Below are positions 41,965-50,169 of a DNA stretch of 55,975 bases, piece by piece. Numbering within the stretch: position 1 is the first letter of the stretch; each line of letters starts with the position of its first letter. Origin of the DNA: Clostridiales bacterium (GTDB lineage: Bacteria; Bacillota; Clostridia; Lachnospirales; Bianqueaceae); the NCBI GenBank assembly GCA_024689505.1, contig JAILDJ010000092.1, positions 1-55,975 on the forward strand, in the 5' to 3' direction. The position numbers were made by a program, and so were the translations under genes. The notes under the pieces were generated by a model that was not told the origin of the DNA, ran no database searches, and saw only the letters and a list, made by a program, of their open reading frames with translations.

Positions 41965-43944
41965 TTATCTGCGTTTTAGCGGTGTTCCCAGGACCCATAC
42001 GGTCTTGGGCGGAATGGTGATCTGATTGGATCGGATGCAGCGCTCCTCCCCCGTCGTTTCTCCATTCATATCGAACAGGATATCCCATTTCTCAGGAAGC
42101 TTCAAGGTGCTCCAGGTCTCCAGCAGGACTTCTTTTTCATCGTGCGAAGCATTGACGAGGATCGCTAGGAGACTGCGTTCATCTCCCTCCACCATGGGGA
42201 TCGTATATGCGATCGCCCGACGGTGTCCCTTGGAGAAATAGATCAGATTGGCGCTTTTTTCCGTAGGATCATGCAGCGCTTTATGGGCTTTTCTAAGCCG
42301 GATCAGATCCTTATAGAACTTCTTCAGGTCCTGGAACGCGATCTGGCGTTTCCAGTCCAGCTGATTGATATGAGAATCCGCCCGGTAGCTGTTACCATCC
42401 CCATATTTGGTGCGGCCAAACTCCTCGCCGGACTGCAGGAAGCAGATGCCCTGCGACGTCAGCACGATGGCGGCGGCCAGCTTATTGGCGATGATCCTCT
42501 CTTCAACAGGATCATCATAGTTCATCCATTCCGAATGGATGGTGCTGACCAGTTTATCCCACAAAGTATAGTTATCATGAGCGGATACGTAGGTGACCGT
42601 CTGCGATGGCACCTTCACCGTCATCTGCGGCCCGCTCCAGGCCTTGATCGCTTTACGGATCTTCCAGGCCTGATCCTGCGCCCCATTGACAAAGCCGGGT
42701 TCCTCTCTATGGAAAGAACTGCCCTTGATCCCATCGCGGGTCTCATCATGGAAGATTCCGATGCGCGGATGCAGAAGTCTGGCATGGAATTTATCCGCCG
42801 CCACTTCTCCGCCGCGGATCGCGGTCGCACCGCCCGCCCAGGGTTCACCATACATCAGTATGCTCCGCCCATCCGGGAAGCCATCCAGCATTTCGCGGAT
42901 CCGGTTCATGGTCGTGACGTCCATAGCACCCATCAAATCGAACCGGAAGCCATCCACATGATATTCTTTGACCCAGTAACGGATCGAATCCAGGATGAAC
43001 TGCCGGCACATGGACCGCTCTGTGGCCACCTCATTGCCGCAGCCGGAACCGTTGGAAAAACCTCCGCGGTCGTTCATGCGGTGATAGTAGAACGGTACTG
43101 TTTTATGGAAGATCGACTCGATCGCATAATACGTATGATTGTAGACCACGTCCATGATGACACCGATCCCCGCCTCGTGCAGCGCCTGGATCATTTGTTT
43201 CATTTCACGGACACGCACTTCTCCATGCCACGGGTCGGTCGAATAGGAACCTTCCGGTACATTGAAATGCAATGGATCGTAGCCCCAGTTATACTGCTCG
43301 CCCCAGAGATTGGCCTCTTCCACCGTCGCATAGTCGAAGACCGGCATCAACTGCACATGTGTGACACCTAAGTCTTTCAAATAAGCGACACCGGTCGGCA
43401 CGTCCGGATGGCCGTCCAGATGCGTATCTTTTTCCGTAAATGCCAGGTACTTGCCCTTGTGCTGCATACCGGAATCCGGCGCGATGGAAAAGTCCCGTAC
43501 ATGGGTCTCCCATATGATGGCGTCTGTCGGCGCGTCGACATGGACCCGGATGTCGTTCTCCCAGCCTTCCGGATCCGTCTTGTCCAGATCGATGATGCAG
43601 GTCCTGCGGCCATCGACACCGACCGCGCGGGAATACAGGTCCGGTGTCTCTACACTATACCCATCGTGATCGACAGTGTACGTATAATAGATGCCGGCAC
43701 AGTCTCCCTGTCTGAAGGCTTCCCAAACGCCCTTGTCCTTTTTGGCCATATGCAGCGTGCCGAGGAATGCAGCTTTCTGCTCCTCATCGCTGCCCGTGGC
43801 AAAAAGATTGACGTGTACGCCTGTCGCCGTCGGCGCCCAGACTTTCCATGTCGTTTTGTCTTTCGTATAAACCGCACCCAGGTCAGAGCCTGTATAGGTG
43901 AATTCCTCCTCAAACAAGGTGCTGTCGAATTGCATTGGATCCAT
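41965..43944 (-). CDS. pulA: Type I pullulanase
   Basis: Debranches alpha-1,6 links in pullulan, glycogen and starch dextrins. 659 residues with no signal peptide, so it acts in the cytoplasm. N-terminal CBM48-like domain (about 18-110), then the GH13 barrel. YNWGYDPLHF is the type I pullulanase signature. The four GH13 regions are DVVYNHTY, GFRFDLMGAMD (nucleophile Asp), YGEPWAGG (acid/base Glu) and VSAHDNYTLWD (transition-state Asp). A C-terminal beta domain follows. The ATG at 43944 directly follows the methyltransferase stop; an internal ATG at 43935 is an alternative. Confidence 0.95.
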   Translation of the reverse strand: MDPMQFDSTLFEEEFTYTGSDLGAVYTKDKTTWKVWAPTATGVHVNLFATGSDEEQKAAFLGTLHMAKKDKGVWEAFRQGDCAGIYYTYTVDHDGYSVETPDLYSRAVGVDGRRTCIIDLDKTDPEGWENDIRVHVDAPTDAIIWETHVRDFSIAPDSGMQHKGKYLAFTEKDTHLDGHPDVPTGVAYLKDLGVTHVQLMPVFDYATVEEANLWGEQYNWGYDPLHFNVPEGSYSTDPWHGEVRVREMKQMIQALHEAGIGVIMDVVYNHTYYAIESIFHKTVPFYYHRMNDRGGFSNGSGCGNEVATERSMCRQFILDSIRYWVKEYHVDGFRFDLMGAMDVTTMNRIREMLDGFPDGRSILMYGEPWAGGATAIRGGEVAADKFHARLLHPRIGIFHDETRDGIKGSSFHREEPGFVNGAQDQAWKIRKAIKAWSGPQMTVKVPSQTVTYVSAHDNYTLWDKLVSTIHSEWMNYDDPVEERIIANKLAAAIVLTSQGICFLQSGEEFGRTKYGDGNSYRADSHINQLDWKRQIAFQDLKKFYKDLIRLRKAHKALHDPTEKSANLIYFSKGHRRAIAYTIPMVEGDERSLLAILVNASHDEKEVLLETWSTLKLPEKWDILFDMNGETTGEERCIRSNQITIPPKTVWVLGTPLKRR

Positions 43945-45093
43945 TTAAGATGTTTCTCCCATCAAGGTGTACAAAGTTGGATGGATACCGAGTGTCTGTA
44001 CCAGAGAGCGGACCCGTTCCGCTGCTTCTGTGTTGGGAACACCGGTATAATGTGCCCGGATCAATATGTTCTTGGGCGAATGTTCGATGTCGATGAACTC
44101 CAGGACCTGCACTTGATACCCTTGTGCCCGCAGCAGATCGGCACGCAGTCCATCTGTGACCAGGGCGGATAGGCGCTCCTTCAGGATCCCATACTGCGTG
44201 ACGGAACCAAACGCATCCGCCTGAAGCTGATGGTTGACCTCGTGTTGGCAGCAAGGCACCGAAAGGATGAGGCGGGACTTCCACCGCACCGCATTATAGA
44301 GCGCGTAATCGGTCGCCGTATCACAAGCATGCAGACTGATGACCATATCCATGGGCGCGTCAGAACTGAATCTCGCAATGTCCCCGACTTCGAAATGCAG
44401 ATGATCGTATCCGTACCGGGCCGCGACTTCAGCACAGTGACGGATCACGTCCTCTTTCAGATCCAGCCCTGTCATTTCCACGGACAGATGGCGGATCTCC
44501 GTAAGATAATAATACAAAATAAAGGTGAGGTAGGATTTGCCACAGCCAAAATCCACGATGCGCAGCGGACCATTCGTAAGATGCGCTGCCTCCAGTGCTT
44601 CATCGGCCATCTGAACGAAGCGGTCGATCTGCCGGTATTTGTCGTACATGGTCTTGACGATCTTTCCATCCTTGGTAAAGACACCAAGATCGACCAATGG
44701 CGGGATGACAGTGCCTTCCGGCAGCAGATGGTGCTTCGTGCGGTCGTGCGTCTTCGGCACTTCCTGAGCCTCCTGGTGTTTCTGCCGGTTGCTCAGCAGC
44801 TTGCCCTTTTTCGTGATCTTGAAAGAATAGATGCTGTCAGCCGTCCAGACCGTCATTTGACGGAAAGCCTCCATGGCCGCTTCCAGACGCTCAAGCACCT
44901 GCTCCTCCTCAACATTTTCATGGAAAGCCTGTTTTTCCGTCAACCGTTCGAATTGAAAGACTTCCCTGCCTTTCAGGCGGATCCGGCGCACATTGACCCT
45001 TCGGTCCTGCCCTTTGGACACAGGATCGCTCAAAACCGCCTTGATGACCTCTGCGGCTGAGACCCGGGACAGCGCCTCGTGTAAAGCTTCCAT
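43945..45093 (-). CDS. SAM-dependent methyltransferase, METTL25/RRNAD1-like (Methyltransf_32)
   Basis: 382 residues from the ATG at 45093, with AGAGG 8 bases upstream. The N-terminal half (about 1-170) is a charged region I do not recognise. The C-terminal half has a SAM-binding fold starting IVDFGCGKSYLTFILYYYL, then TGLDLKEDVIRHCAEVA, ISLHACDTATDYALY and SVPCCQHEVN. The FGCGKSYLT, HAC and PCC pattern is that of the Methyltransf_32 group, which includes eukaryotic METTL25 and RRNAD1. Substrate unknown; rRNA or protein are the obvious guesses. It lies 27 bp after the tRNA-Trp terminator. Confidence 0.8.
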   Translation of the reverse strand: MEALHEALSRVSAAEVIKAVLSDPVSKGQDRRVNVRRIRLKGREVFQFERLTEKQAFHENVEEEQVLERLEAAMEAFRQMTVWTADSIYSFKITKKGKLLSNRQKHQEAQEVPKTHDRTKHHLLPEGTVIPPLVDLGVFTKDGKIVKTMYDKYRQIDRFVQMADEALEAAHLTNGPLRIVDFGCGKSYLTFILYYYLTEIRHLSVEMTGLDLKEDVIRHCAEVAARYGYDHLHFEVGDIARFSSDAPMDMVISLHACDTATDYALYNAVRWKSRLILSVPCCQHEVNHQLQADAFGSVTQYGILKERLSALVTDGLRADLLRAQGYQVQVLEFIDIEHSPKNILIRAHYTGVPNTEAAERVRSLVQTLGIHPTLYTLMGETS

Positions 45094-45120
45094 ACCATGC
45101 ACCTCTGAATAATAGCGAAT

Positions 45121-45148
45121 AAAAAACCCGCTGAGAAACTCTCAGCGG
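45121..45148 (-). terminator. Terminator between tRNA-Trp and the methyltransferase gene
   Basis: Minus strand stem CCCGCTGAGA / TCTCAGCGGG, loop of a few bases, then TTTTTT. It starts four bases after tRNA-Trp and ends 27 bp before the methyltransferase ATG. Confidence 0.9.
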
Positions 45149-45151
45149 GCT

Positions 45152-45225
45152 ACAGGGGCAAAAGGACTTGAACCCTTGACATCCGGTTTTGGAGACCGAC
45201 GTTCTACCAACTGAACTATACCCCT
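45152..45225 (-). tRNA. tRNA-Trp (anticodon CCA)
   Basis: 74 bases. Acceptor AGGGGTA / TGCCCCT, discriminator G. The anticodon loop CTCCAAA gives CCA. T arm GGGTTCAAGTCC. CCA tail not encoded. Confidence 0.95.
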
Positions 45226-45244
45226 ATGTCTCACAACAGGGTAT

Positions 45245-45273
45245 ATCATACCGTATCTGAAGCAACTTGTCAA
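45245..45273 (-). promoter_or_regulatory. Promoter of tRNA-Trp
   Basis: Minus strand TTGACA (45268-45273), 17-bp spacer, TATGAT (45245-45250), 19 bp before the tRNA 5' end. No other promoter is visible before the methyltransferase gene. Confidence 0.85.
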
Positions 45274-45281
45274 GCAAAATT

Positions 45282-46760
45282 TCATGCCTTTTTTAAATTG
45301 GGATCCTTGTAGACCCGCGTCCATTTTCCGGAATAATACCGGATTCCCACCAGAATAGAACGCAGGAACTGATCACAGACCATGGCGACCCAGGCGCCGA
45401 TCAGACCCATATGGAACACGTTGATGCACAGGATCGCAGTGATCGGACGCACCAACAGCACCGTGATAAATGTGATGATCGCCGTAGACCTTGTATCACC
45501 CGCACCGCGCAGGGCACCGGCAAAGATGAACTGAGAGGACTGCAGCGGCTGCAGGAGCGCCACCATCCTCAGAATCGTCGTACCCTTCTCGATGACCTCC
45601 GCATCCTCGCTGTAGAGGCCCATCAGCCACCGGCCGCCGAAGATGAACAGGACAACCAAAATCATGGAGACCGCCATGCCCAATTTCTGCGTACGGCTGG
45701 AATAGGCACCGGCCATATCCGGACGCCGCTTGCCCAGGCTCTGCCCGACCAACGAAGTGGCGGATACGGCGAAAGCCTGACCATTCATGAAAGAGAACGC
45801 CTGGATGTTCATGCAGACGTTATGCGTTGCGTACGCCACGGTACCCAGGCTGGCGACCGTCTTCGCATAAATGACCATACCGACACGCATGATCAGCTGT
45901 TCGATCATGGAAGGAACACCTATGGCCATGAACTCGCGGATCAGACCGAAATCAGGCTTAAAGCCCTTGGACAGCTCCAAGCGGAGATACCCCCGGCCGC
46001 GCAGGATGACGTAAGAGGCGATGACGAAAGCCACACCTTGACCGATGATCGTCGCCCAGGATGCACCGGCGACACCCAACGCAGGTGCACCGAAATGTCC
46101 GTAGATCAAAACATAATTCAAGAAGCAGTTCGTAAGATTGGCGATCAGGTTATAGATCATGGCGGTACGCGAGTCACCCACGCCGCGCAGTACCGACGTG
46201 ATGGAAGATGTCAGCGCCATGAAGGTGAAGCCGATCATCTGGATCTTCAGATATTCCGTAGCCCCATCGATGACCTGCTGTTCCTGTCCCCCCATGAACA
46301 CGACCATAGGCCGCGCGAAAATATAGCCCAAAATGGAGGCACTCAGACCAAAGGTAAAGTTCAGCAGGAGGGCCTGCCGTACGATGCGATTGGCCTTTTC
46401 CTGGTCCCCCGCACCCTTCGCTCTGGCGACCAAAGCGGTGGCACCGACGTTCATAGCGATGAACATGGTCATCAGCAGGAACTTGGGCTGGTTGGTCAGT
46501 CCGACCGCAGACAATGCCCAGGGGCCAAGCCCACCGACCATCATCATATCGACCATGGATACCAACTGCGTGAGCATCAGTTCAACAAAAGAAGGCCATG
46601 CGATCTGAACGATATCCTCCATGACCCGACGGTTCTTTACTCCTTCCGGCAGTTTGCTCGTGATCCTGCCGTGCGCATTTTCGAGAAATGCATCATCTCC
46701 GGCTTCCAGTTCGTCCAAAGCGATCCGGCCCGCCAGTTTTCTTTTCTTTTCCTCACCCAT
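45282..46760 (-). CDS. MATE family multidrug efflux transporter
   Basis: 492 residues, twelve predicted membrane helices in two halves, cation-coupled exporter of the MATE (NorM/DinF-like) family. Half one starts about 48 (VQIAWPSFVELMLTQLVSMVDMMMVG, quoted short as AWPSFVELMLTQLVSMVD). Half two starts about 275 with GVPSMIEQLIMRVGM. The paired motifs VLRGVGDSRTAM and ALRGAGDTRSTA occur at equivalent sites. An unusual charged N-terminal extension of about 45 residues precedes helix 1. Own promoter at 46797-46825. Substrate unknown. Confidence 0.92.
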   Translation of the reverse strand: MGEEKKRKLAGRIALDELEAGDDAFLENAHGRITSKLPEGVKNRRVMEDIVQIAWPSFVELMLTQLVSMVDMMMVGGLGPWALSAVGLTNQPKFLLMTMFIAMNVGATALVARAKGAGDQEKANRIVRQALLLNFTFGLSASILGYIFARPMVVFMGGQEQQVIDGATEYLKIQMIGFTFMALTSSITSVLRGVGDSRTAMIYNLIANLTNCFLNYVLIYGHFGAPALGVAGASWATIIGQGVAFVIASYVILRGRGYLRLELSKGFKPDFGLIREFMAIGVPSMIEQLIMRVGMVIYAKTVASLGTVAYATHNVCMNIQAFSFMNGQAFAVSATSLVGQSLGKRRPDMAGAYSSRTQKLGMAVSMILVVLFIFGGRWLMGLYSEDAEVIEKGTTILRMVALLQPLQSSQFIFAGALRGAGDTRSTAIITFITVLLVRPITAILCINVFHMGLIGAWVAMVCDQFLRSILVGIRYYSGKWTRVYKDPNLKKA

Positions 46761-46796
46761 ACAGGCGCTCCCTACTTTTTCATTAACATATTAAAC

Positions 46797-46825
46797 ATTA
46801 TACGGTAGATGCATCGTTTTGACAA
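46797..46825 (-). promoter_or_regulatory. Promoter of the MATE transporter gene
   Basis: Minus strand TTGTCA (46820-46825), 17-bp spacer, TATAAT (46797-46802), 36 bp before the ATG. Divergent from the tRNA-Ser promoter, with only 20 bp between the two -35 boxes. Confidence 0.8.
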
Positions 46826-46845
46826 GGGCGGCATGTATTTTTTTC

Positions 46846-46874
46846 TTGACAGTCCCGTCTTTCTTCAGTATAAT
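46846..46874 (+). promoter_or_regulatory. Consensus promoter of the tRNA-Ser/Glu/Asp cluster
   Basis: TTGACA (46846-46851), exactly 17 bp, TATAAT (46869-46874), 13 bp before tRNA-Ser. A perfect sigma-A consensus, as expected for stable RNA. Confidence 0.92.
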
Positions 46875-46887
46875 ACATTTTGTTATT

Positions 46888-46971
46888 GGAGAAGTGTCCG
46901 AGTGGTTTAAGGAGGCGGTCTTGAAAACCGTTGACTCAAAAGGTCCGTGGGTTCGAATCCTACCTTCTCCG
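46888..46971 (+). tRNA. tRNA-Ser (anticodon TGA)
   Basis: 84-base class II tRNA with long variable arm. Acceptor GGAGAAG / CTTCTCC, discriminator G. Anticodon loop CTTGAAA gives TGA. T arm GGGTTCGAATCC. Confidence 0.95.
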
Positions 46972-47018
46972 TTCACCTCTCCGATAATCGCAGAGGTTTC
47001 CTATGCTTCATAACATCC

Positions 47019-47090
47019 GGCCCGTTGGTCAAGCGGTTAAGACATCGCCCTTTCACGGCGGTAACGGGAGTTCGATTCTCCCACGGGTCA
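47019..47090 (+). tRNA. tRNA-Glu (anticodon TTC)
   Basis: 72 bases. Acceptor GGCCCGT / ACGGGTC, discriminator A. The anticodon loop CTTTCAC gives TTC. T arm GAGTTCGATTCTC. It is 47 bp after tRNA-Ser on the same transcript. Confidence 0.95.
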
Positions 47091-47105
47091 CTTTCCTATC
47101 GATCC

Positions 47106-47130
47106 CCAATTTCTGCGCAGCAGAAATTGG
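47106..47130 (+). other. Hairpin between tRNA-Glu and tRNA-Asp
   Basis: Perfect 10-bp stem CCAATTTCTG / CAGAAATTGG with a 5-base loop, no T-run after it. TTGCACC and GGTGCAA further out (47132-47138, 47168-47174) can pair as a second stem. Probably a processing or stability element in the tRNA precursor. Confidence 0.5.
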
Positions 47131-47177
47131 TTTGCACCTCAGTCGATTGGATTCAGAAGTAAGTGATGGTGCAATTA

Positions 47178-47251
47178 GGCCCGGTGGTACAGTTGGTTAG
47201 TACGTCGGCCTGTCACGCCGAAGGTCACGGGTTCGAGCCCCTTCCGGGTCG
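47178..47251 (+). tRNA. tRNA-Asp (anticodon GTC)
   Basis: 74 bases. Acceptor GGCCCGG / CCGGGTC, discriminator G. The anticodon loop CTGTCAC gives GTC. T arm GGGTTCGAGCCC. Last tRNA before the terminator at 47254. Confidence 0.95.
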
Positions 47252-47253
47252 CT

Positions 47254-47290
47254 AAAAAACGTGTTTATCATTTCGATAAACACGTTTTTT
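47254..47290 (+). terminator. Rho-independent terminator of the tRNA cluster
   Basis: 16-bp stem AAAAAACGTGTTTATC / GATAAACACGTTTTTT with a 5-base loop. The T-run is part of the stem, so it is symmetric and could also stop minus-strand transcripts. Confidence 0.9.
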
Positions 47291-47631
47291 GTGTTTTACG
47301 GTGAAAGTGGTTTGTTTCAACATGGCAGAAACACAAAAGATGATTTGACCGGGTAATGATCATGTCCCTTACATGATATCTGTTCGTTTCACTTTTGTAT
47401 CATGTAAATCCGGTCCCCTTTTCAAAACAATTACACGGTGTATGAAAAAAGCTCTTCATGACCATGTATTATACTCGTTCGTACAAAGAATTTCGTTTGT
47501 TTTCTACATGGTCGAGAAATGAAACGAAATCCTACCATGTAGTGTATAGGAACATTACATGGTAGATGAGTTAGATGCTTTTGTAACAGGTAATCGTCCA
47601 GATCAGTATTACCATCTAGACACAAAAAGAA
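47291..47631. other. Non-coding gap rich in ACATG-type inverted repeats
   Basis: No convincing gene. Inverted repeats: TTACATGATA / TATCATGTAA (47369-47378, 47398-47407, 19-bp interior); TTACACGGT / ACCATGTAT (47431-47439, 47461-47469, imperfect); TACATGGT / ACCATGTA (47505-47512, 47534-47541, 21-bp interior), with a further TACATGGTAG at 47556-47565. Around the third, AATTTCGTTTGTTTTC pairs imperfectly with GAAATGAAACGAAATC (47489-47504, 47515-47530). The arm spacing of about 20 bp recalls the array at 6703-7101, but the arms differ and the period is irregular. The one short open frame crossing it (47559-47957) is antisense to argF and not credible. Confidence 0.55.
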
Positions 47632-47697
47632 GTTCCGATACACCTTACTCGAGCGTATTGCGCGTCAGCGCGTTTAGCGAGAGAAGGTGTTCGGAAC
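47632..47697 (-). repeat. Long hairpin with conserved loop, copy 4 (3' end of argF)
   Basis: Arms GTTCCGATACACCTTACTC (47632-47650) and GAGAAGGTGTTCGGAAC (47681-47697) pair with two single-base bulges around a 30-base loop. The loop is again GAGCG...AGCGA on the plus strand, with inner GCGC-GTCA-GCGC. It starts 20 bp after the argF stop; on the minus strand the stem is followed by TTCTTTTT, so it probably terminates argF. Confidence 0.7.
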
Positions 47698-47717
47698 CTC
47701 GATGCGCAGACGCTGCT

Positions 47718-48707
47718 TTATATCGTTGCCGCGATCACGGCCTTGATCGTATGCATGCGGTTCTCTGCCTCATCGAATACGACGGATTGCGGGCTTTCAA
47801 AGACCTCGTCGGTAACTTCCATATCGGTCAAGCCATATTTCTCATAGATCTGACAGCCAATCTCGGTGTTCAGATCATGGAAGGAAGGCAGGCAGTGCAT
47901 GAAGATCGCCTGCGGTCCCGCTTTCTGCATCACCTGTGCCGTTACCTTAAAGGGTGACAGCGCCTGGATCCTCTCTTCCCAGACCGCATCCGGTTCACCC
48001 ATGGAGACCCAGACATCGGTATACACAGCGTCGGCGCCTTTTACCTGTTCAATATCCGACGTCAATGTAATAGAGCCGCCGCTCCCGGCAGCCACTTCTT
48101 CTGCATACGCCACCAGCGCGGGATCCGGGAAGTACTTTGGATCGGTACAGGCAACGAAATGCATGCCGACTTTAGCACATCCGATCATCAACGAGTTGCC
48201 CATATTGTAACGGGCATCGCCCATATAGACCAGCTTCCGACCTTTCAGGTCCCCGAAATGCTCACGGATCGTCAACAGATCCGCCAGGATCTGCGTCGGA
48301 TGATATTCATTGGTCAGCCCATTCCATACAGGGATCCCTGCATACGCGGCAAGCGTCTCCACGATCTCCTGCCCATAGCCGCGGTATTCGATACCATCAT
48401 ACAGGCGCCCCAACACGCGGGCGGTATCTTTGATGCTCTCCTTCTTGCCGATCTGGGAACTGCCTGCATCCAGATACGTCACACCGATCCCTAAGTCGAA
48501 GGCCGCCATTTCAAAGGCACATCGCGTCCTCGTACTGGTCTTCTCAAAGATCAACACGATATTATAACCACGGAAATGATCCGCCAACTCATAATTTTTC
48601 TTTTTGGCTTTCAATTCCGCCGCCAGATCCAGCAGACCCAGGATCTCCTCCTGAGAAAAGTCCTTTAATGTAAGGAAATGACGTCCCTGCAATGCCTGTA
48701 ATTCCAT
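47718..48707 (-). CDS. argF: Ornithine carbamoyltransferase
   Basis: Makes citrulline from ornithine and carbamoyl phosphate. 329 residues from the ATG at 48707 (GGAGG six bases upstream). Carbamoyl-phosphate loop STRTR is at 58-62. [28 protein letters not shown], and the ornithine-binding [14 protein letters not shown] (HCLP) and [16 protein letters not shown] at the end are present. Being divergent from argG, the next enzyme, it is most likely anabolic (ArgF) rather than the arginine deiminase pathway enzyme (ArcB), as no arcA or arcC is present. Confidence 0.94.
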   Translation of the reverse strand: MELQALQGRHFLTLKDFSQEEILGLLDLAAELKAKKKNYELADHFRGYNIVLIFEKTSTRTRCAFEMAAFDLGIGVTYLDAGSSQIGKKESIKDTARVLGRLYDGIEYRGYGQEIVETLAAYAGIPVWNGLTNEYHPTQILADLLTIREHFGDLKGRKLVYMGDARYNMGNSLMIGCAKVGMHFVACTDPKYFPDPALVAYAEEVAAGSGGSITLTSDIEQVKGADAVYTDVWVSMGEPDAVWEERIQALSPFKVTAQVMQKAGPQAIFMHCLPSFHDLNTEIGCQIYEKYGLTDMEVTDEVFESPQSVVFDEAENRMHTIKAVIAATI

Positions 48708-48785
48708 AGCGAACCTCCATTTATACATTCTGCATGCATTTTATGCACGCGATCTTTTATGCGCTTTTAATCAAACGTAGTCTTT

Positions 48786-48814
48786 ATTATAAAGATTTTT
48801 GTGAATAATTGCAA
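48786..48814 (-). promoter_or_regulatory. Promoter of argF
   Basis: Minus strand TTGCAA (48809-48814), 17-bp spacer, TATAAT (48786-48791). It is about 80 bp from the argF ATG. The -35 overlaps a candidate ARG box. Confidence 0.75.
48801..48814. promoter_or_regulatory. Candidate ArgR (AhrC) operator
   Basis: GTGAATAATTGCAA resembles the ARG box pattern TGAAT-N4-TTCA seen as an imperfect palindrome in Bacillota. Looser look-alikes with TGCAT...ATGCA lie at 48732-48751 and TTGCATTTTACGCA at 48837-48850, the latter across the argG -35. Together they could let ArgR repress both arginine genes. No argR gene is in this window. Confidence 0.4.
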
Positions 48815-48836
48815 CCTTGTTTTTTCACAAATCCTC

Positions 48837-48865
48837 TTGCATTTTACGCATCACGATTGTATAAT
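48837..48865 (+). promoter_or_regulatory. Promoter of argG
   Basis: TTGCAT (48837-48842), 17-bp spacer, TATAAT (48860-48865), 36 bp before the argG ATG. Confidence 0.8.
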
Positions 48866-48901
48866 TATGAGCACTGAATATAAAACACAAGGAGACACAT
48901 C

Positions 48902-50107
48902 ATGGCAAAAGATAAAGTTGTACTGGCATATTCCGGCGGTCTGGACACTACGGTCATCATTCCCTGGCTCAAAGAAAACTACGATTATGACGTCATCGCA
49001 GTCTGCGTCGATGTTGGACAGGGACAGGAGACCGAGGGTCTCGAGGAACGCGCGCTGAAGTCCGGTGCTTCCAAATTCTATCTCAAGACTGTCACAGAAG
49101 AATTTATCACTGACTATATCTATCCGACGCTTAAGGCTGGCGCTGTGTATGAATCCACCTACATGCTGGGCACCTCCATGGCCCGTCCGTTGATCGCCAA
49201 AGTTCTGATCGATGTAGCGCTGCAGGAAGGCGCCGTCGCCATCTGCCATGGCTGCACCGGTAAGGGCAACGATCAGATCCGTTTCGAACTGACCATCAAA
49301 GCCCTGGCTCCGCAGTTGAAGATCATCGCACCGTGGCGTATCTGGAACATCCAGTCCCGTGAAGAAGAGATCGAGTACTGCCAGGTCCGCGGTATCGAGT
49401 GCCCCATCAAGAAGGGCGACAGCTACAGTCGCGACCGCAACATCTGGCATATCAGCCATGAAGGTCTGGATCTGGAAGATCCATCCCAGGCTCCCGATTA
49501 TGAGAAGCTTCTGAAACTGGGTGTCACCCCGCAGAAAGCGCCGGATGAGCCCACGAAGATCAGCCTGCAGTTTGAAAAAGGTGTTCCTGTGGCGATCAAT
49601 GGCGAAGCGATGGATCCCGTCGCCCTGCTCACCAAGCTGAACGAACTCGGCGGCGCCAACGGCATCGGCATCATCGACATCCTGGAGAACCGTGTCGTCG
49701 GTATGAAATCCCGCGGCATCTATGAGACTCCGGGCGGCACGATCATGTTCGCGGCCCACGAGCAGCTCTCCCATCTGGTCTGGGATAAGGAGACCTTCGC
49801 TCACACGCAGAAGATCGCGGTCGACTTCGCCGATCTGGTCTACTCCGGCAAATGGTTCACGCCGCTGCGTGAGGCTCTTTCCGCTTACGTAGATTCCCTG
49901 AACCAGGTCATGACCGGTACCGTCAACATGATCCTGTATAAGGGCAATATCATTCCGGCGGGCACCACCTCTCCCAACTCCCTGTACAGCGAGAGCATCG
50001 CAAGCTTCACCACCGGTGACCTGTACGATCATAAAGATGCGAATGGTTTCATCAACCTCTTCGGTCTGTCCATGAAGGTCCGCGGCATGCTGCTGGGCAA
50101 TCAGTAA
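48902..50107 (+). CDS. argG: Argininosuccinate synthase
   Basis: ATP-dependent joining of citrulline and aspartate. 401 residues, type I synthase. N-type ATP pyrophosphatase loop AYSGGLDTTVIIPWL is at about 9-23, CHGCTGKGNDQIRFEL in the middle, SYSRDRNIWHISHEGLDLEDP and DILENRVVGMKSRGIYETPGG later. AAGGAGA lies upstream of the ATG. No argH follows; the next gene is convergent, so argininosuccinate lyase must be encoded elsewhere. Confidence 0.97.
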   Translation: MAKDKVVLAYSGGLDTTVIIPWLKENYDYDVIAVCVDVGQGQETEGLEERALKSGASKFYLKTVTEEFITDYIYPTLKAGAVYESTYMLGTSMARPLIAKVLIDVALQEGAVAICHGCTGKGNDQIRFELTIKALAPQLKIIAPWRIWNIQSREEEIEYCQVRGIECPIKKGDSYSRDRNIWHISHEGLDLEDPSQAPDYEKLLKLGVTPQKAPDEPTKISLQFEKGVPVAINGEAMDPVALLTKLNELGGANGIGIIDILENRVVGMKSRGIYETPGGTIMFAAHEQLSHLVWDKETFAHTQKIAVDFADLVYSGKWFTPLREALSAYVDSLNQVMTGTVNMILYKGNIIPAGTTSPNSLYSESIASFTTGDLYDHKDANGFINLFGLSMKVRGMLLGNQ

Positions 50108-50121
50108 AGTGCATCAAAACC

Positions 50122-50158
50122 GAAACTGCGGTAAAACGAAAGTTTACCGCAGTTTTTT
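50122..50158 (+). terminator. Rho-independent terminator after argG
   Basis: 13-bp stem AAACTGCGGTAAA / TTTACCGCAGTTT, 7-base loop, followed by more T residues. It lies between the convergent argG and GH30 genes. Confidence 0.9.
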
Positions 50159-50169
50159 TATGCATCGAT

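Noticed and set aside
45411-46808. 465-residue plus-strand open frame opposite the MATE gene
   Set aside because: Very polar His/Gln/Asp/Arg-rich translation, typical of the reverse complement of a membrane protein gene.
48851-50032. 393-residue minus-strand open frame opposite argG
   Set aside because: argG is certain on the plus strand; this frame has no ribosome-binding site or known domain.
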